Origin: Citrus sinensis
Taxonomy: Eukaryota > Streptophyta > Magnoliopsida > Sapindales > Rutaceae
Assembly (NCBI RefSeq): GCF_022201045.2
Contig: NC_068557.1
Coordinates: 31,783,501 to 31,847,500, forward strand
Direction of reading: 5' to 3'
Length of the DNA stretch: 64,000 nucleotides
How positions within the stretch are numbered: the first letter of the stretch is position 1; every line of letters begins with the position of its first letter. Made by a program: the position numbers and the translations under genes. Shown here piece after piece: positions 24,700 through 38,159 of the stretch. The notes below the pieces were generated by a model. That model was given only the letters and a program-made list of their open reading frames with translations, searched no databases and had not been told where the DNA came from.

Positions 24700-27600
24700 T
24701 TGTTAAAAATATTTGGTAATTAGCAGCAAAAAACTAATAAACTAAATCATGAATTAGAATTATAAGTGGGAAATAAATTACTTATACTATTCCAATAACA
24801 AATAATACGGTTCTTATAAAGATTTAAATCTTTTTAGAAAGAAAAATAAAAAATAAATAGTTTTTCTTTGAATTATATGATCTATAAAGTTTGCTTCATG
24901 AAAGTGAAAAGAATATTTTAACAATCATCTCCACCTATTTAATAATTTGAGTCTTCCTAAGTCACATTTATCATAACTAACAGCAACACGCACTGGCTCT
25001 GACCTTTTTCTCATTTTTGCATATTTTTTTATAGGCTGTTAGGTTACGTCTACTTCTAAAATTCTAATAACATTCTTTGGATCACATGGACAAGTAAAGT
25101 TAATCATTACATTGAGGAAGAAATTAAGTACATATAACGCATGAAAATATGCTGTATGAGTCGTTGAAAAACAAGATTAAAATATTGTACATTAATTTAA
25201 TCCATAACAAGGAGAAGCATAATCATGGTAATTATCTGACTAATAGCAATACGACCGAGAGACATTTATTAACAGGAAGCGTAATTATCATGAGAAGATT
25301 CGAAATAGAAAAAGAGAGAAAAGTAAGAAAGAGAAGCAGAGGCAAAAGTCAAAACTCGAACACCCACCAACGGTTATAAAGTAAAGTGGATGAAACGCAG
25401 TCAGACAACTGCGTGCGGTCTTGCCGGTGAATGATGATCAACGAAAGCAGAAGAAGCGATTGCATCACTGGATCGTGATGCCGGTGAAAGCTGAGGATGA
25501 GGAACGTAATTGGACTTCTTTTGTTTCCGAGAAAAATGCCGGTGAAATAAGTTATAGTACGAATTATAGTCACATACGTAAAATAATAAATCATAAAAAA
25601 TACATTATAATTTTAATCGTGTAGTTATGAAAGAGTACTCTACCATAGAGTGGTTCTAACGTAGCGAGACCCTCAAAGAAATTAGAAATATTTATTTTTT
25701 AGAAGCATTTGAAATTTGATCTTCATATATTCCTCTTGATTTTCTTCTTCTTCTTTTTTTTTTTTAATTTGAAAGTAGTTATTTTATGATTGGAGAAAGA
25801 ATAGGCTTATTAAATGATGACATTAAATTTATACGTCTTCATGTATATATAGTTATAATTAAATTTATATTTTCTATGATGTGAACATTCACCAGAGACT
25901 AACTACATAACATTAGAAGCTTATGCTTATCGATACATAGTATGTATATAATACTATAGTGATTTTATTAGATAAAGACCAATAGTTATTGATGTTAGTT
26001 TTAAGAAAAAATAAATTGTATTTGTTACGTGAAAATGGAGTATATTTTATTAATTTTTTAATATTAAATTTAGAGGATCCTCGAGTGAAATTCAATTGAT
26101 GATCATATTTTAAAATCTATTGCCCCATCGTGTGATAGAGCACCATTAAACTGATAGCTTTGCGCAAGTGTTTCTCTAATTTTAAATGTATATATATCTT
26201 GTAACCTTTTTATATGTTTAAAGATTAAATGAACAACATATAACCTCTTAGTAACAATTACTGACGTTAACATAAAAATTAACTTGTGAAGAGAAAATTG
26301 GGTTATTATACTCTAAATATTTATAAATAAATAAAAACATAAAAACTACTTTTAGAAGTTGTTTTCGTTTGTACACAACTAAGAGACAACTGCAGTCTCC
26401 TTCGAGGTACAAATGTAATCTCATTCACGTGCAAGAAGAAACCAACCACATTAAATGCGAATCACATGACAATAAGGGCATGCGTGATGTTGAATGCTTG
26501 GTACATTGTAGTAATAGTGTAGTGGTACGGTAGCAGTAAACTCAACTCCACGAACTGCACAGTTCTTTCTTGATAATCATATTACTTACATCAAACATAA
26601 AAATAATATTAACAACTCAAATATAATTTAGTTGTCGAATTATTTAATCTTATTCATATATTGATCTAAATCACATAATTATATCACTTGACGGCACTCT
26701 TCTTTCAAAATTCGGAGGGGAAAAAAAAGAAATAATAATGTAATATTCTGGTTTTGCCGCAGAATCAATCTTGGCCATAACTTTTCAAAAGATGTTTTGT
26801 GGGCGATGACGGTTACATGTTCACTAAGAGGGCAATTAATGCAAAGTGGGCCCCACTCACTTCATCGTAGGTTTTTCGGGAAAAAAAAAAAAAAAGGGAA
26901 AGAGAAAAAGGTCTAGTCTCTTTCTTCATTCACGAAACGATCGTACAAAACAAAGACTTAACTAAAGCCATAAACTTTGTTTCCTCTTTCTCCTTTCTTT
27001 TTGTAGCAATCAAGCTATTTAGCAAGGATTGTGCTCATTTTTTTAAAAAAAATTCTCTTCTAATTTCTGTTTAATTTAAAATTTAATTAAAAATTATCTT
27101 AATTATGAATAAAATATTAAAAAAAAAACTGATTTGGTTATTAACGTTAAAATTGAAAAACTCACTTTTAACTACACATTTAACAACAAGAGACTAGGAG
27201 AGAAAAACAATAAAAATAAAGAGGAGATCCTCACCCCCTTTTAGCAATTGAGTGTTAATTTCTACCGACATGTGCACCTTTCACCATAAATTTCCATGCA
27301 ATAATTGCTAAAAATACATAGAATTTCTTTACTCAAAACTATTATATTTACCTTGAAATATATTAATATTACTGAAATGTCAATAATTAAGGACTAGCCT
27401 AGATATATTATGATACAACTTAAATTTTAATATTTTAATACATATTATAATATGTCTTCTAGAAATATATTTATCCCACCAAATTTATAGGGAAACATAT
27501 TTCTAGATTCTAATTGGGGGACTCCAACCCACAATTTCAATTTTTAGGGCTTGAGTTACCACTTAATCATTAACACACATAGAATTTTTTGTAGAATAGG

Positions 27601-27848
27601 TCTCAGTGACTCACAGATTGGAATTATTCCTCTTAAAATGACATTTTGATATGTAGGCATTGGCTAGAGTGATGACTTTGAAAAGGTTTGCTGCAATAAG
27701 TAACATACAACGTATAAACTCTTTTAGTTGAAACGCTATTGGTAAGGATTGTTTGACCTTGATATTTTATTCACTATTATTCTATTAATTAAATTTAGTC
27801 TTGAGGGGAAACATAGGATTCACAAATTAAATGGAATAATATATTTTA

Positions 27849-28282
27849 GGGAGATTGTTAGTTTCCCTAATCTAAATCAATATTGAGAGTTTTCCCTATT
27901 TAAATGAATATATATTACTTATCTCCCTACTCTATTTTTATAACGGTCAAATAACTATGGCACCATACTTTTACAATATTAATCTTATTCTCTACATTTT
28001 TATTTATATATAGTATTAATTAAATGAATTATATAAACATAAATTAAAATAAAACAATATTTTAAATACTAAAAATATGAAAATTTTCTTATCTTTTTTT
28101 TAAACATCTTTTCTTGTAATAATCTATATATTTTTTACATTTCCAAAATAAAATATCAAATAAATGATCTATTAATTATTATTTTCTTTTAAATTTTTTT
28201 ATATTAAGTGTTATTAGTTATTATAAAAAATAATTTGGGATAAATGATATATATTATTTTAATAGGAAAAAGTGGCAATCTC
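27849..28282. mobile_element. MITE-like element, copy 2 of a local pair
   Basis: Starts GGGAGATTGTTAGTTTCCC and ends GGCAATCTCG, with TTA on both outer sides, a possible 3-bp target duplication of Tourist type. Subterminal inverted blocks match (AATGAATATATATTACTTAT versus the complement of ATAAATGATATATATTATTT). Same family as 24275-24699, clearly diverged. Confidence 0.6.
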
Positions 28283-29841
28283 GTTAATAATTATTATAGT
28301 AGTAAAAGATAATGATAGTTAATATGAAATGCCTCAGTGGTGGCAGTGCTTTGAATAATTATAAAAATATTATATAATGTTTCGAAACAGCAGTGAAGGT
28401 CGTCAAGGTCAGTCGCTGTCGTTTTATCATAATGGCAATAACAATTAATTAGAATTATCACGATCATTATTTTAATAACACGAGGAGCATGTTGGACAAT
28501 TAATAGTTTAACTAGAAATGTTTAAAAGAATCTGTCGCCTGTTCAAGAAATCAATTTCTAATCATAACGGTTTAAGCTTTAAGGGGCGCAGTCGATTGAT
28601 TATCACTCTCAGAAAAAAAATGTCCTTATTAGATGGCAATGCTTTTCATTCGTGTATCAAACTTCTTATGGTGACATGCGCGAAGAACAAGGTGAAATTG
28701 GGCAGTGAACAAAACTGACTATTGTTGAAAAACGCAAGGTGCTAGCTTCGATCATGTAGATGGTTCATTGGTTGGTCCATTTCTTCTGCTTCATTAATGA
28801 ATCTACACATACGTATATGGTCCCTCAGGTCCTCAGTGGTCCATCAACATAAAAGTTTTGAGTCAATGAATTTTCTGTAGCACCTTTAGTTTGAAAAAGA
28901 TAGGCGACCAATCGGGGCAATTGCATCATTTATACATTTTGTGAAAAAGCTCGAGCACTGAAAAGCAGACTGATTTCTCATATGAGTTTCCACTTTCTAA
29001 GTAGCATATAGCCGACCGCTAGGTCCATTACCCACGTAATATTTCTCTATATGTGAAGAACTGCATTATATCTGTCGTCATTAATCAATTAATTGCTACA
29101 CACATTGCACGACGTACAAAATGTCTTCTTTTGAGATTTTCAGCACAATTGGTGGACTCATACGCCATCCACGTGGGAGCAACATAAAGAAAAATAAAGA
29201 AATTTTGAGTTTTAAATGAAATTTAATTTATATCTTCAAAGTTTTTAGGTTAATTTTAGTTATACATTTACTCAACGTTTAGTTAGACATATAACTGCTC
29301 ATATCTTGTGAATTTGCATCTCAGCTATCCAAAGTCCTGCTTTAGTAGTGAAGTATTTGTTGTTCGGAAATTTTTTTTTTTTTTTTTTTTGGTGAGCTTT
29401 TTATCCATTGCAGGCACAACAAGAAAAGAATGATTCAGCTTTTTTAAACAAAAGCTATCTGTTTATTTGAGTTTTTCACCGCCAAAGAAATAAGATTAAA
29501 TAGCTTTATTTGCATTTAATTTACTTTCACATGCCAGCTTCTGAAATTTACGTGGACCCATTTTATTGGTAATTGGATTTCTTATAAAAGTTATCAAAAA
29601 TATTTTTGAGTTGAGCGGCAAGCATATATAGTCAATTAGTCATAGGCTAATTCTGTAGCATTTCCTTGGAAGTCTAGTTTTGTATGCATGAAATTCAGTT
29701 CTTTGCTGATAGATCAGAACGTTTCCATATAGAATTGGAAGATTCTAGCTCCTAATTGGTTTTATTTTTGGTGGGTTCTGTTTTTCCCAAGTGAGAAATT
29801 GCATGAACCAGCTGTCTACAAGACTATAACTGTGGAAGCTT

Positions 29842-29919
29842 TGAATATGTATTTTCTATAAATAAATAAAATCTGACTGTTGAATATGTATTTTCTATAA
29901 ATAAATAAAATCTGACTGT
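29842..29919. repeat. Perfect 39-bp tandem duplication
   Basis: TGAATATGTATTTTC ... AATCTGACTGT at 29842-29880 is repeated exactly at 29881-29919. Non-coding. Confidence 0.95.
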
Positions 29920-32900
29920 CTATTTAATTAAAAAAAAACTTTAAGAGTTTTAGGTACCACCGATCGTACCAATAAATAGCAAGTACTGTGAGCATTTTAC
30001 CCCCTTCACGCACAGACACAGAGTAAGCAAAATCCAAGAAAATAAAAGAGACAAGAAAATAGAAGAAAGGCAGTCGACGTAATTTCCTTTTTTTTTTGTT
30101 TGTAAAATTAAAATGATGTAAGAAGATGGTCGTGTCAGAGTCCGACAACGGCCTCCATTGGTTGGCAGATGTTGTTTCTTCCTGACAAAAGGCCGAAATC
30201 TGAGTAACATGTGCGTGCATCATTAATGCGGCGGACACGTCCCCGCTTCGCATTGAAATAAATTACAAACTAAAATTTAATTTTCTTCATGAAAGTGGAG
30301 AGCACGCGATTGACGATCACTTTGTATAAATTTTGGTCCTTCTCATCAAATTTTGGTCCTGAAATCTGTGGACCATGACGAGTGAAATGATGCAAACTTC
30401 TGTGAATTTAATAAGAGGATAAATGATTTGAGGCCTTCTGAGCACAAACATTATAAAATTTACAGCGCTTCGTTTAGTTGATAAACAATGATATCGTAAA
30501 AGCAATGTGCATTTACAAGATGGCACATTGTTCTTTCTTATGTCATCTTCACACTTACCGAACTCCCCTCATACTTAGTGTTTCCTTATGAAACATCAGC
30601 CTCTTCATTAGTTAATAAGTAATGTTAGTATCTTAATTTAGTTGCAATTTGGAACCTTGGAGGGAGAGGTGGTGGGGAGTGGCCACTACCACCTTTTCCA
30701 CTTCCATTGGATGGATAGGTATCAACTTTCCATTGTGTTCCAAGGATAAGAAAAAATAAAATGGAGGAAATACTTAAGTTCTTAATCCCAAAACCTTGTA
30801 TTTTTATTTGTAGGGCATTGAAAAAACACCGAGGCAAGCACAATAAAATATACAAAAGAAATACCAAAAGTGTGCCTTGCTTGTAGTCGGTCAAACATTA
30901 CTTTAATATAATTATCCTCATCCAAATATTCTACCGTTTAATAACATATATATTAACGGTCACTACATATAATTTTGTTAAAAAATTATCTTTGGACAAT
31001 GATATATACATGGTGGTCTATTTTGATTGTTGATGAGATAACCAACTTAAGCAGTTACTTCGAATCTTTCAACCATTTAGGTTTGGTGGTTGGATAATTT
31101 CAAATGAGTGTTTCTCAAATTAGGATGTCAAGGCAATTTAAATAGGCTATCAAGCTTGAAACTTGAGGTTAATTAGAGCTCATCAATATCACTTAATCGA
31201 ATACTTGGGATATTTTATCTTTCAAAATTTTTGACACTATCATCTATTTATAATTATGAACCACGTTTTCTCTCTATGCACCTGCCCTTATTACATCCGA
31301 CTTTGACAATCTTTGAATTTTTTTTTTTTGAACTACTATCTATCTTTCTGAGGAGTTATTATTATTTCATGAGAAAGATAACAGAAATGGAAAGCGGCAA
31401 AGCAAATTAATTAATTAATAAGTTTAGTGTCAACTGCAACCTCTAAAAAAATACAGTTAATATAATGTCTGTTACGATAATTCGTGGAAGATCATTAGGT
31501 TTAGAGGCCCATTAATCGGGAAAAATATTACTGAGAGTATGATAGGCTATGTTCATGTACTTATTATATATGAAACACATAGGGTACTATGTTTTGTGTG
31601 ACATTTAATTACTATTTCCGGATATTCCCCTACATTTTCGTCATGATATATGAGAATTAAGGTTGCTCCAGGCGCACCATAGACTTTCTCCATTTCTTAA
31701 TCCAAGTCTAAAAAATTCACCTGTATTTTTCAATCAATTATGATAATGTCCATTTATACTTGTGTTAAAAAGTAAACCATGTATCTCTTTCTTCCTTTCT
31801 TAGCATACGTCTCAAAAATTTTGTTCCATGGGTCCTTTGTAAATGGTGTGTAATTGAGATTTATCTACTTTTATGCTTGTTTATCTCTAATCACTAACAT
31901 ATATTATGCTCAGAAGAAGCTTCTATCCTGAAGGAATCATGGTCACAAAGTATATGAAAATAAAGGCAAATAAGCCCGAGCATCTGTATTTCCCGTTTAA
32001 GTGTTGAATTCTAGTATTCATTGATAAGACAAGAAATTGTACCAGTTCATGTTTAGTTTATGATATATTAATTAGATCGAATAGTCTTTTTTTACCGAGA
32101 TTCGAGTAATGTACAGTATTAGATACGACGGAAATCCCGATTTCATCTGATAAATATATGTTCACTACGTAAATAAAGCCCTAGTTTTATAATTGATCTG
32201 AAATTTGCTCTTAATTTTCCTCACGATCAACGGGGTACATAATTGATAGAACTCTCCAGTAGTTTATGCATCACAAACAACGACTTAACATAATAACTAC
32301 ACTACTCGATCTCTCCATTTCCCAAGTAAGGTGCATAAGGTGTATGCGGCCAATTTCAAGCCACAAATTTCTTTTTTCTTCATAAACAGCCCCCAGAATG
32401 CTACAATCCGATGGCACCGAAAGAATACTCATTCAAAACCACTTACTTTCGAACCTTTTACTATATAATTGTAAAACAACTTAAACATAGTGTCAGCATA
32501 CAGTCTTTTTCAGTAAAACCTGCGACATCAATATGAATATGATATCACAACCTCAGTCTTAAAGTGACACCATGGTCGGTAACAAAACCATATTTAATTA
32601 ATACGTAATAACTTGGTCATCACCTTGTATGAAATCCTAGCATCATCATCTCATCGCTAACTAATATTAAGCTGGCACCGCGCAATTAATTTGCATTATA
32701 TATGCCCCAATATGACCAGTCATCAAAAAAATTTCCCAAGGGCTTGGACATCAGAACATGTGTACATGCAAATGTACAAGTGAACTATGCATGTGTGATG
32801 TGTCGAGAAAATTTTAGGTCACGTATCTTCAGTCTAATGGTTCCCATATTTCGGTTGGTTATACACTCTGTTTGCTATAAAAACGAGGAGATTGACGTTT

Positions 32901-34886
32901 GCATGGAGGCCTTGATTCGTGGCCCTTTCAAGCTCCTTCAAGCTAAGTTTCTACAAACTTAACTACCCGCAATAAAAGGTCCAGAAATATTGGCACCGTG
33001 TCCGTGACCAAACTTCCGAAATTGTTGGGCAAACGAGGCAATGGGAATGAGCTATTACCACCACAAATGCATAGGATTAATAAGAAGTTTTTTTTTTTAA
33101 TTTTAATTCTCTCCCGTCACGTCATGTATTATTATGGCCTTTTAATTTTAATTAAGGTTTCTTTTTAACTCAAATTAATTTCAAATTTGAATAATCCTTT
33201 TAACACATATACGTTTTACTTATTCTTGTAACAATTTAGGATTATCTCATGATTGCAACTCTTCTAAGCTTAATTTTAAATATTATTTGTTACTTGTGGC
33301 TTTATGACTTAAGATGTAACTACTTTTACATTTTTTATTATCTAATTAATAACCAACATACAAATGCTCAATTCTTTTTTTGGAAATTCGTTGCTAGTGT
33401 ATATTCTACTAATATTTTACAATCATAAAAATTTATTAGAATGTCAATATTAGCAGGTGCAGTTCAAATATTTGACCCCAAAACAAACTAGATATATTTA
33501 AATATCTTGACACAAATTAGGCCATTGATTCACACGAGACATTCAAACCTCTGCCAACATTTAGGGTGAGAATGGAAGTAGTTTATCACAAGGTTATTGG
33601 GCGATTTCCATCAATGTTCCATGTAATAAAGGAAACTTTCAAACTTTGTGTGGCCCTTCGAATCTTCTAACTATGTAATGGTAACTTATATCTGAACTGG
33701 ATTGCTGGCAACAGATCAAAACGAACAGTTTATATATATCGTTTTCATTATTTTGAATTTTGACTTCCACATTAATGATTAAAATATTATTAATAAAAGA
33801 GAGAAAAAAAAAGGTGCATAAATAATTAAATACAGAGAGAAAAAGGGAAAAAAAAAAGAAAAATAAAAAAAGAACTCTCGAGACTCCGTACTTCATTTAC
33901 CAAAAGAATGACGAGATACAAAGAAAAATTTGAGCCATTAACAATAACAGCTGGGACCCGTACTTGATCGACCAAAAATCAGGAGAAACAAACTCATGCA
34001 GAGAGGAGGGGATAGCACAGGCGCAGACTTGTTAACAAGAACAATCCGAGTGAATTAAATAATTGATTTACATGTCAGTGGCTCTTCGAGCAATAGTTAG
34101 GCCAAAGGAAAATCTATACCCACGTTAGACAGCGACCTCATATAAAGGGACCCCATTTGTGACCATTAATATCATCGTTATCATCTACACCATCTGTAGA
34201 ATTATATCTTATAATTCTCAAAACCAGAAAAACCTTCGTGTACGTGTAAGAGACATAAGACTCGTACAGGTGGATTCTCTGTTGGCCTTTTTTTTTTTTT
34301 TTTCCTTTTAAAATCAGATTGCACGTGGAATTGCTTATTTATGAGTTGTCTATAAGCAACGTTTCATGACTAATTAGGTTATTTTAGAAGTTAGAGAATT
34401 GGAGAAAATGTTAATTATCCATTCAGGACGTCCGCATTGGCAATTGATGAATTCTATAAAATTCGGATTGGCTACGATAGAAGAAGGGGACTACGTCTGC
34501 ATGCAAGTTTATTAGGAATATTGTCCGACATTAGCTAGCAATGAATCTTTGCTTAAGTATATAATGAACATTCACTTTTTATCCTTATGCGATAATTAGG
34601 CTTTGTGTTTTAACTCATAATTAAGAACTTGATGGTATTAAAGTATCAAACAGCTCTAACAATAAATCATAAGAGTGAGATTTATCTTCCTTATAGTATT
34701 CTTTAAAAAAGATTTGTGCAAGGCTTGCACAATCCACATTTTGAGGTAGGTTTTAAATATGAGTTAAGTAAATGAATTACTATATGATATCAGAACTAAA
34801 TTTACTCACAAATGAGTTCACATTGTAATGTGATGCACAGTGAGAGATTTTTTTTTTCCCCTTCTATGGCATTTGTAATCAAGTAA

Positions 34887-34941
34887 ACCATGCGAATCAA
34901 TTATAAAACCTGAATCTACAATAGCCATAGATTCGCATGGT
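34887..34941. repeat. 12-bp perfect inverted repeat, 31-nt loop
   Basis: ACCATGCGAATC at 34887-34898 pairs exactly with GATTCGCATGGT at 34930-34941. It could form a hairpin or mark a tiny inverted duplication. No gene is nearby. Confidence 0.75.
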
Positions 34942-37900
34942 CAAAGTTAGGTCAACTCTCACATTCCGAGTGGTTAATTTCTTTTCAAATTCTAGTGATT
35001 GAGGCTGATTTTTTTTTTTTTTTAATCAAAGAAAATTAAAAATAAGTAAATAACATAAAGATTTGACAAACTCATTCTGGAATAATCATAGAAACGCCAA
35101 AAAAAACCCATATATAAAAAAATGGCCAACTCCAAACTCTTTAATTAATTTTGATCTCGATTCTCATATAATAATAATAATAATAATAGGACGACACCGC
35201 AGTCCCACAGTGGCCCTAGTATGTCCCCACTGGGAATTCCCAAATTTCCGCCTCTATGCCTTCGATTTGCTTGTAAATATCATGCTGAGAATACAATTTA
35301 TAAGAAGACACCCATTCCCACAGAGTGGTCCTATTATCTCCATACTGCATACATTGATTAAACTATATTTTGCGTATCGTCACCACATTAATTTTTAACA
35401 CAGGTACAGGCCACAATTTTACCACATTCAAATTTGATTCCCATCGTGGACTTGGATATTTTCGATAAGAAACATGTTTGAAAAACAATGCTTGCTGTAG
35501 AGTAAACAGAGTTAATGGACTTGGTCTAATTGATCGTTTGATCTGTTCTGTTGCTCAGCTGGGCAGGAAAGCAATGAGTTGCCACTGATCCGTTTTGTGT
35601 TTGCAGAGAATCCAGCATGGTCGTTTTAGTATTTAAATCACACACATGCACACAAAGAAATGTCAAGAAGACATGTTAAAGCATGTTTCTAACAGGTTGC
35701 TATCGTAATAAATAAGTTTTGTTTATATATATGAGATTATAATGAGTCTTCTACCAAATGTAACAAATTAACTATGAATTTTGTTAATTAATCTTAGATT
35801 AAAACGATTTAAGGGCAGACTTATTATAAGCGAAATCCATTAAGGCACTAATTAATATGAAGAATAATTTGATTGGTATATATCAATAGCCGATCCTCTC
35901 CTTTTGTTGTCTCTTTTTCTGTTGTCTTTTTCTTAGCGCATGTGCATTCCAGTAAATAAATAATTCAAATATCATAGGCCAATTTCCATGGCCACGGCAA
36001 AAAAGTTTGGACAAAAGAACATGAAAAAATTCATATTAAAGACAAATCCACATATTCTTATCAGATTCCACATGGGTAAATTCAAAAGCATATACTAAGA
36101 CAACAGAATAGACAAATCATATCCTTGAAGGATTCTTGTCCTGGAAGCGAAATCATAAAAAGCACTTTTTACAAAACTTTGCTTGTTATATTCATGAACT
36201 TGATAATTTAACCTACCATTGATCCCATGACTTGCTGGAATCAGGGAACAAGCAGCCGGCGAGCTAGTTGTAAAGTGTTTGCAACTTGCATGAACACACC
36301 ATCGTTCTTGTTCTAACATCAAACCAGTCACATGCCAATAACCTACAGCTAACGGACATGTTGGTTCATGTTTCTGAGTTCGGACACAAACGGATCAGTA
36401 AGCTATCTAAAAGGAATTGCTGCATTTGGGTCACAGCGAAGCAAACTATAAATGTCTATGTTTAAGCTTTAGAAGGATTTGCTGCATGTTCTTAAGAAAA
36501 AGAAATGAGGAAGAGATTATACATTTAATTAACAATGCGGCAAACTTCAGACACAAGAAAACGACCTTTCCTTTCTGATCAGACAATCCACTGATAAATC
36601 GATTTGATTCCATGTGTTTCTTCACAATTTTACAACATTATTCGTGGACCTGGTTCGATTCCAAACCAGTGCTTTGATGTCGCTTAGCTGTTTTCAGTGA
36701 GCAACGGAAACTGACCTATGCAACAAGTGTACTAGCTAGGAACAAACGATCACCACGTTCAGGGATGAATCGCTCTCTTGCCCAGCAGAAGCATCTATTA
36801 ACATAAAGCATGCACAGCTATGAAAACCCACTTACCTACTCATGCACATGGAAAGCAACAGTGATGGGAACATGGCATTAAACATGATAATTAATTTTTG
36901 AAATAGAAATTGCAAAATGGAGAAGGTAAAACAAAACAAAAACAATTTTTGTTGCAACTTGCGATAGTGCCATGTCTTCATGATAATTTTACATGCACAT
37001 GCACATAGAATTGTTGTGTTGGGTGGCGCTCATTGGGCTGTCAGCTTTTGAAATCCATCATGAAGCTCTCTTTTCCGGACACAAATTCTTGACCGTGCAG
37101 AGAAACTTTTTTGTTTTTGTTTTTAATTTTCATCCTTCCTCTACCTCACTTTGTATCATAACATTGTAACATTTGGATTATTTTAGTCAAAGTTATTCAC
37201 ACATCTTGTTCCACTACAAGTTCTTGATATTGAACTTCTTTATTTATTTATTTTTTTAACCAAAAAAAAATTGGCTCTTGGCTCCGGCGGTTAAAGATGT
37301 ATTCAGGGTTACATCAATGCAGCGCATACCGTATATCTCTTTCCTTTATAAAATTATAACAAAGCGCATGAAATTATAATAGAAATTTAATTAATCTTTA
37401 TTATCATTTCGAATAAATTAATTATATTATGAACATACTATTATGAGGTAATCTATTTCTTCATTATTTTAATTTTATCAACAAAATAAATAATTTTATC
37501 ATATATTAGAGTTTCAAGATATTTTAGTTTAATTAAATTTATATTTATCATTTTATGTAATTTTCAATGACCATAGAACTATAATTACAAAAATGGGGTG
37601 AATCATAAATGGGGTGTCATAACTCATAAGGATATTAATGACTGAATACAACGCAAGAATTGGCTCGGCCCATAAAAGAGTTACGCTCTTCTATTAGCCC
37701 AAAATGATAGAAGTTAGTCTTCCTCTTTACTTTCGGTAGCAAAACGTGCATTGGCCAGAAAGTTTCTTGTGTGTTGAAAAAAATCTGCCAATCAACATGA
37801 ATCATTGGAGAAAAAAACTTAGGGAATCTAGAAAACACTGTAAGCTCTCAAATATTAATAACAGATAGCACGCTAGCATTCCACCAACATGATAGGTTTC

Positions 37901-38159
37901 ATGGGTTTATCTCACTCCGATCACCATTCACCAGCATTGGGGTAGAGATGGTAAATCCAGGCCTACCGATAATTAATGCAAAAACAAAAACTCGCTATCA
38001 CAGTGAACGAAAACAAGAACAAACTTGATTTCATGAACAGTTGCACGTTTTTATCGCACAAAATTGCTAACAATCTTAATAAATAAATATTCAAAGCAAA
38101 GCTGCTGAGAACTAACACTGCATAGATAGATTCGGTTATGACACTTCGGTATTCAAAAA

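Larger units (their letters stand above)
23884..38159. other. 14-kb gene desert
   Basis: No coding frame with recognisable domains or convincing composition on either strand. It contains two related MITE-like copies (24275-24699 and 27849-28282), a perfect 39-bp tandem repeat (29842-29919) and a 12-bp inverted repeat (34887-34941). The minus-strand frame at 29924-30253 begins in a GC-richer patch but ends in low-complexity sequence; I do not call it. Bases just below 38160 are probably PDH 3' UTR. Confidence 0.5.

Noticed and set aside
29924..30253. 109- and 86-codon minus-strand frames
   Set aside because: The beginning is GC-richer but the rest is low-complexity; there is no domain, no splice continuation and the two frames overlap each other.
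36645..36665. tRNA T-arm-like GGTTCGATTCC
   Set aside because: Upstream bases cannot form the acceptor, D and anticodon arms of a tRNA.
23884..38159. Possible LTR retrotransposon or microRNA gene in the desert
   Set aside because: No gag/pol-like frames, no long direct repeats and no mature sequence of a conserved plant microRNA that I recognised.
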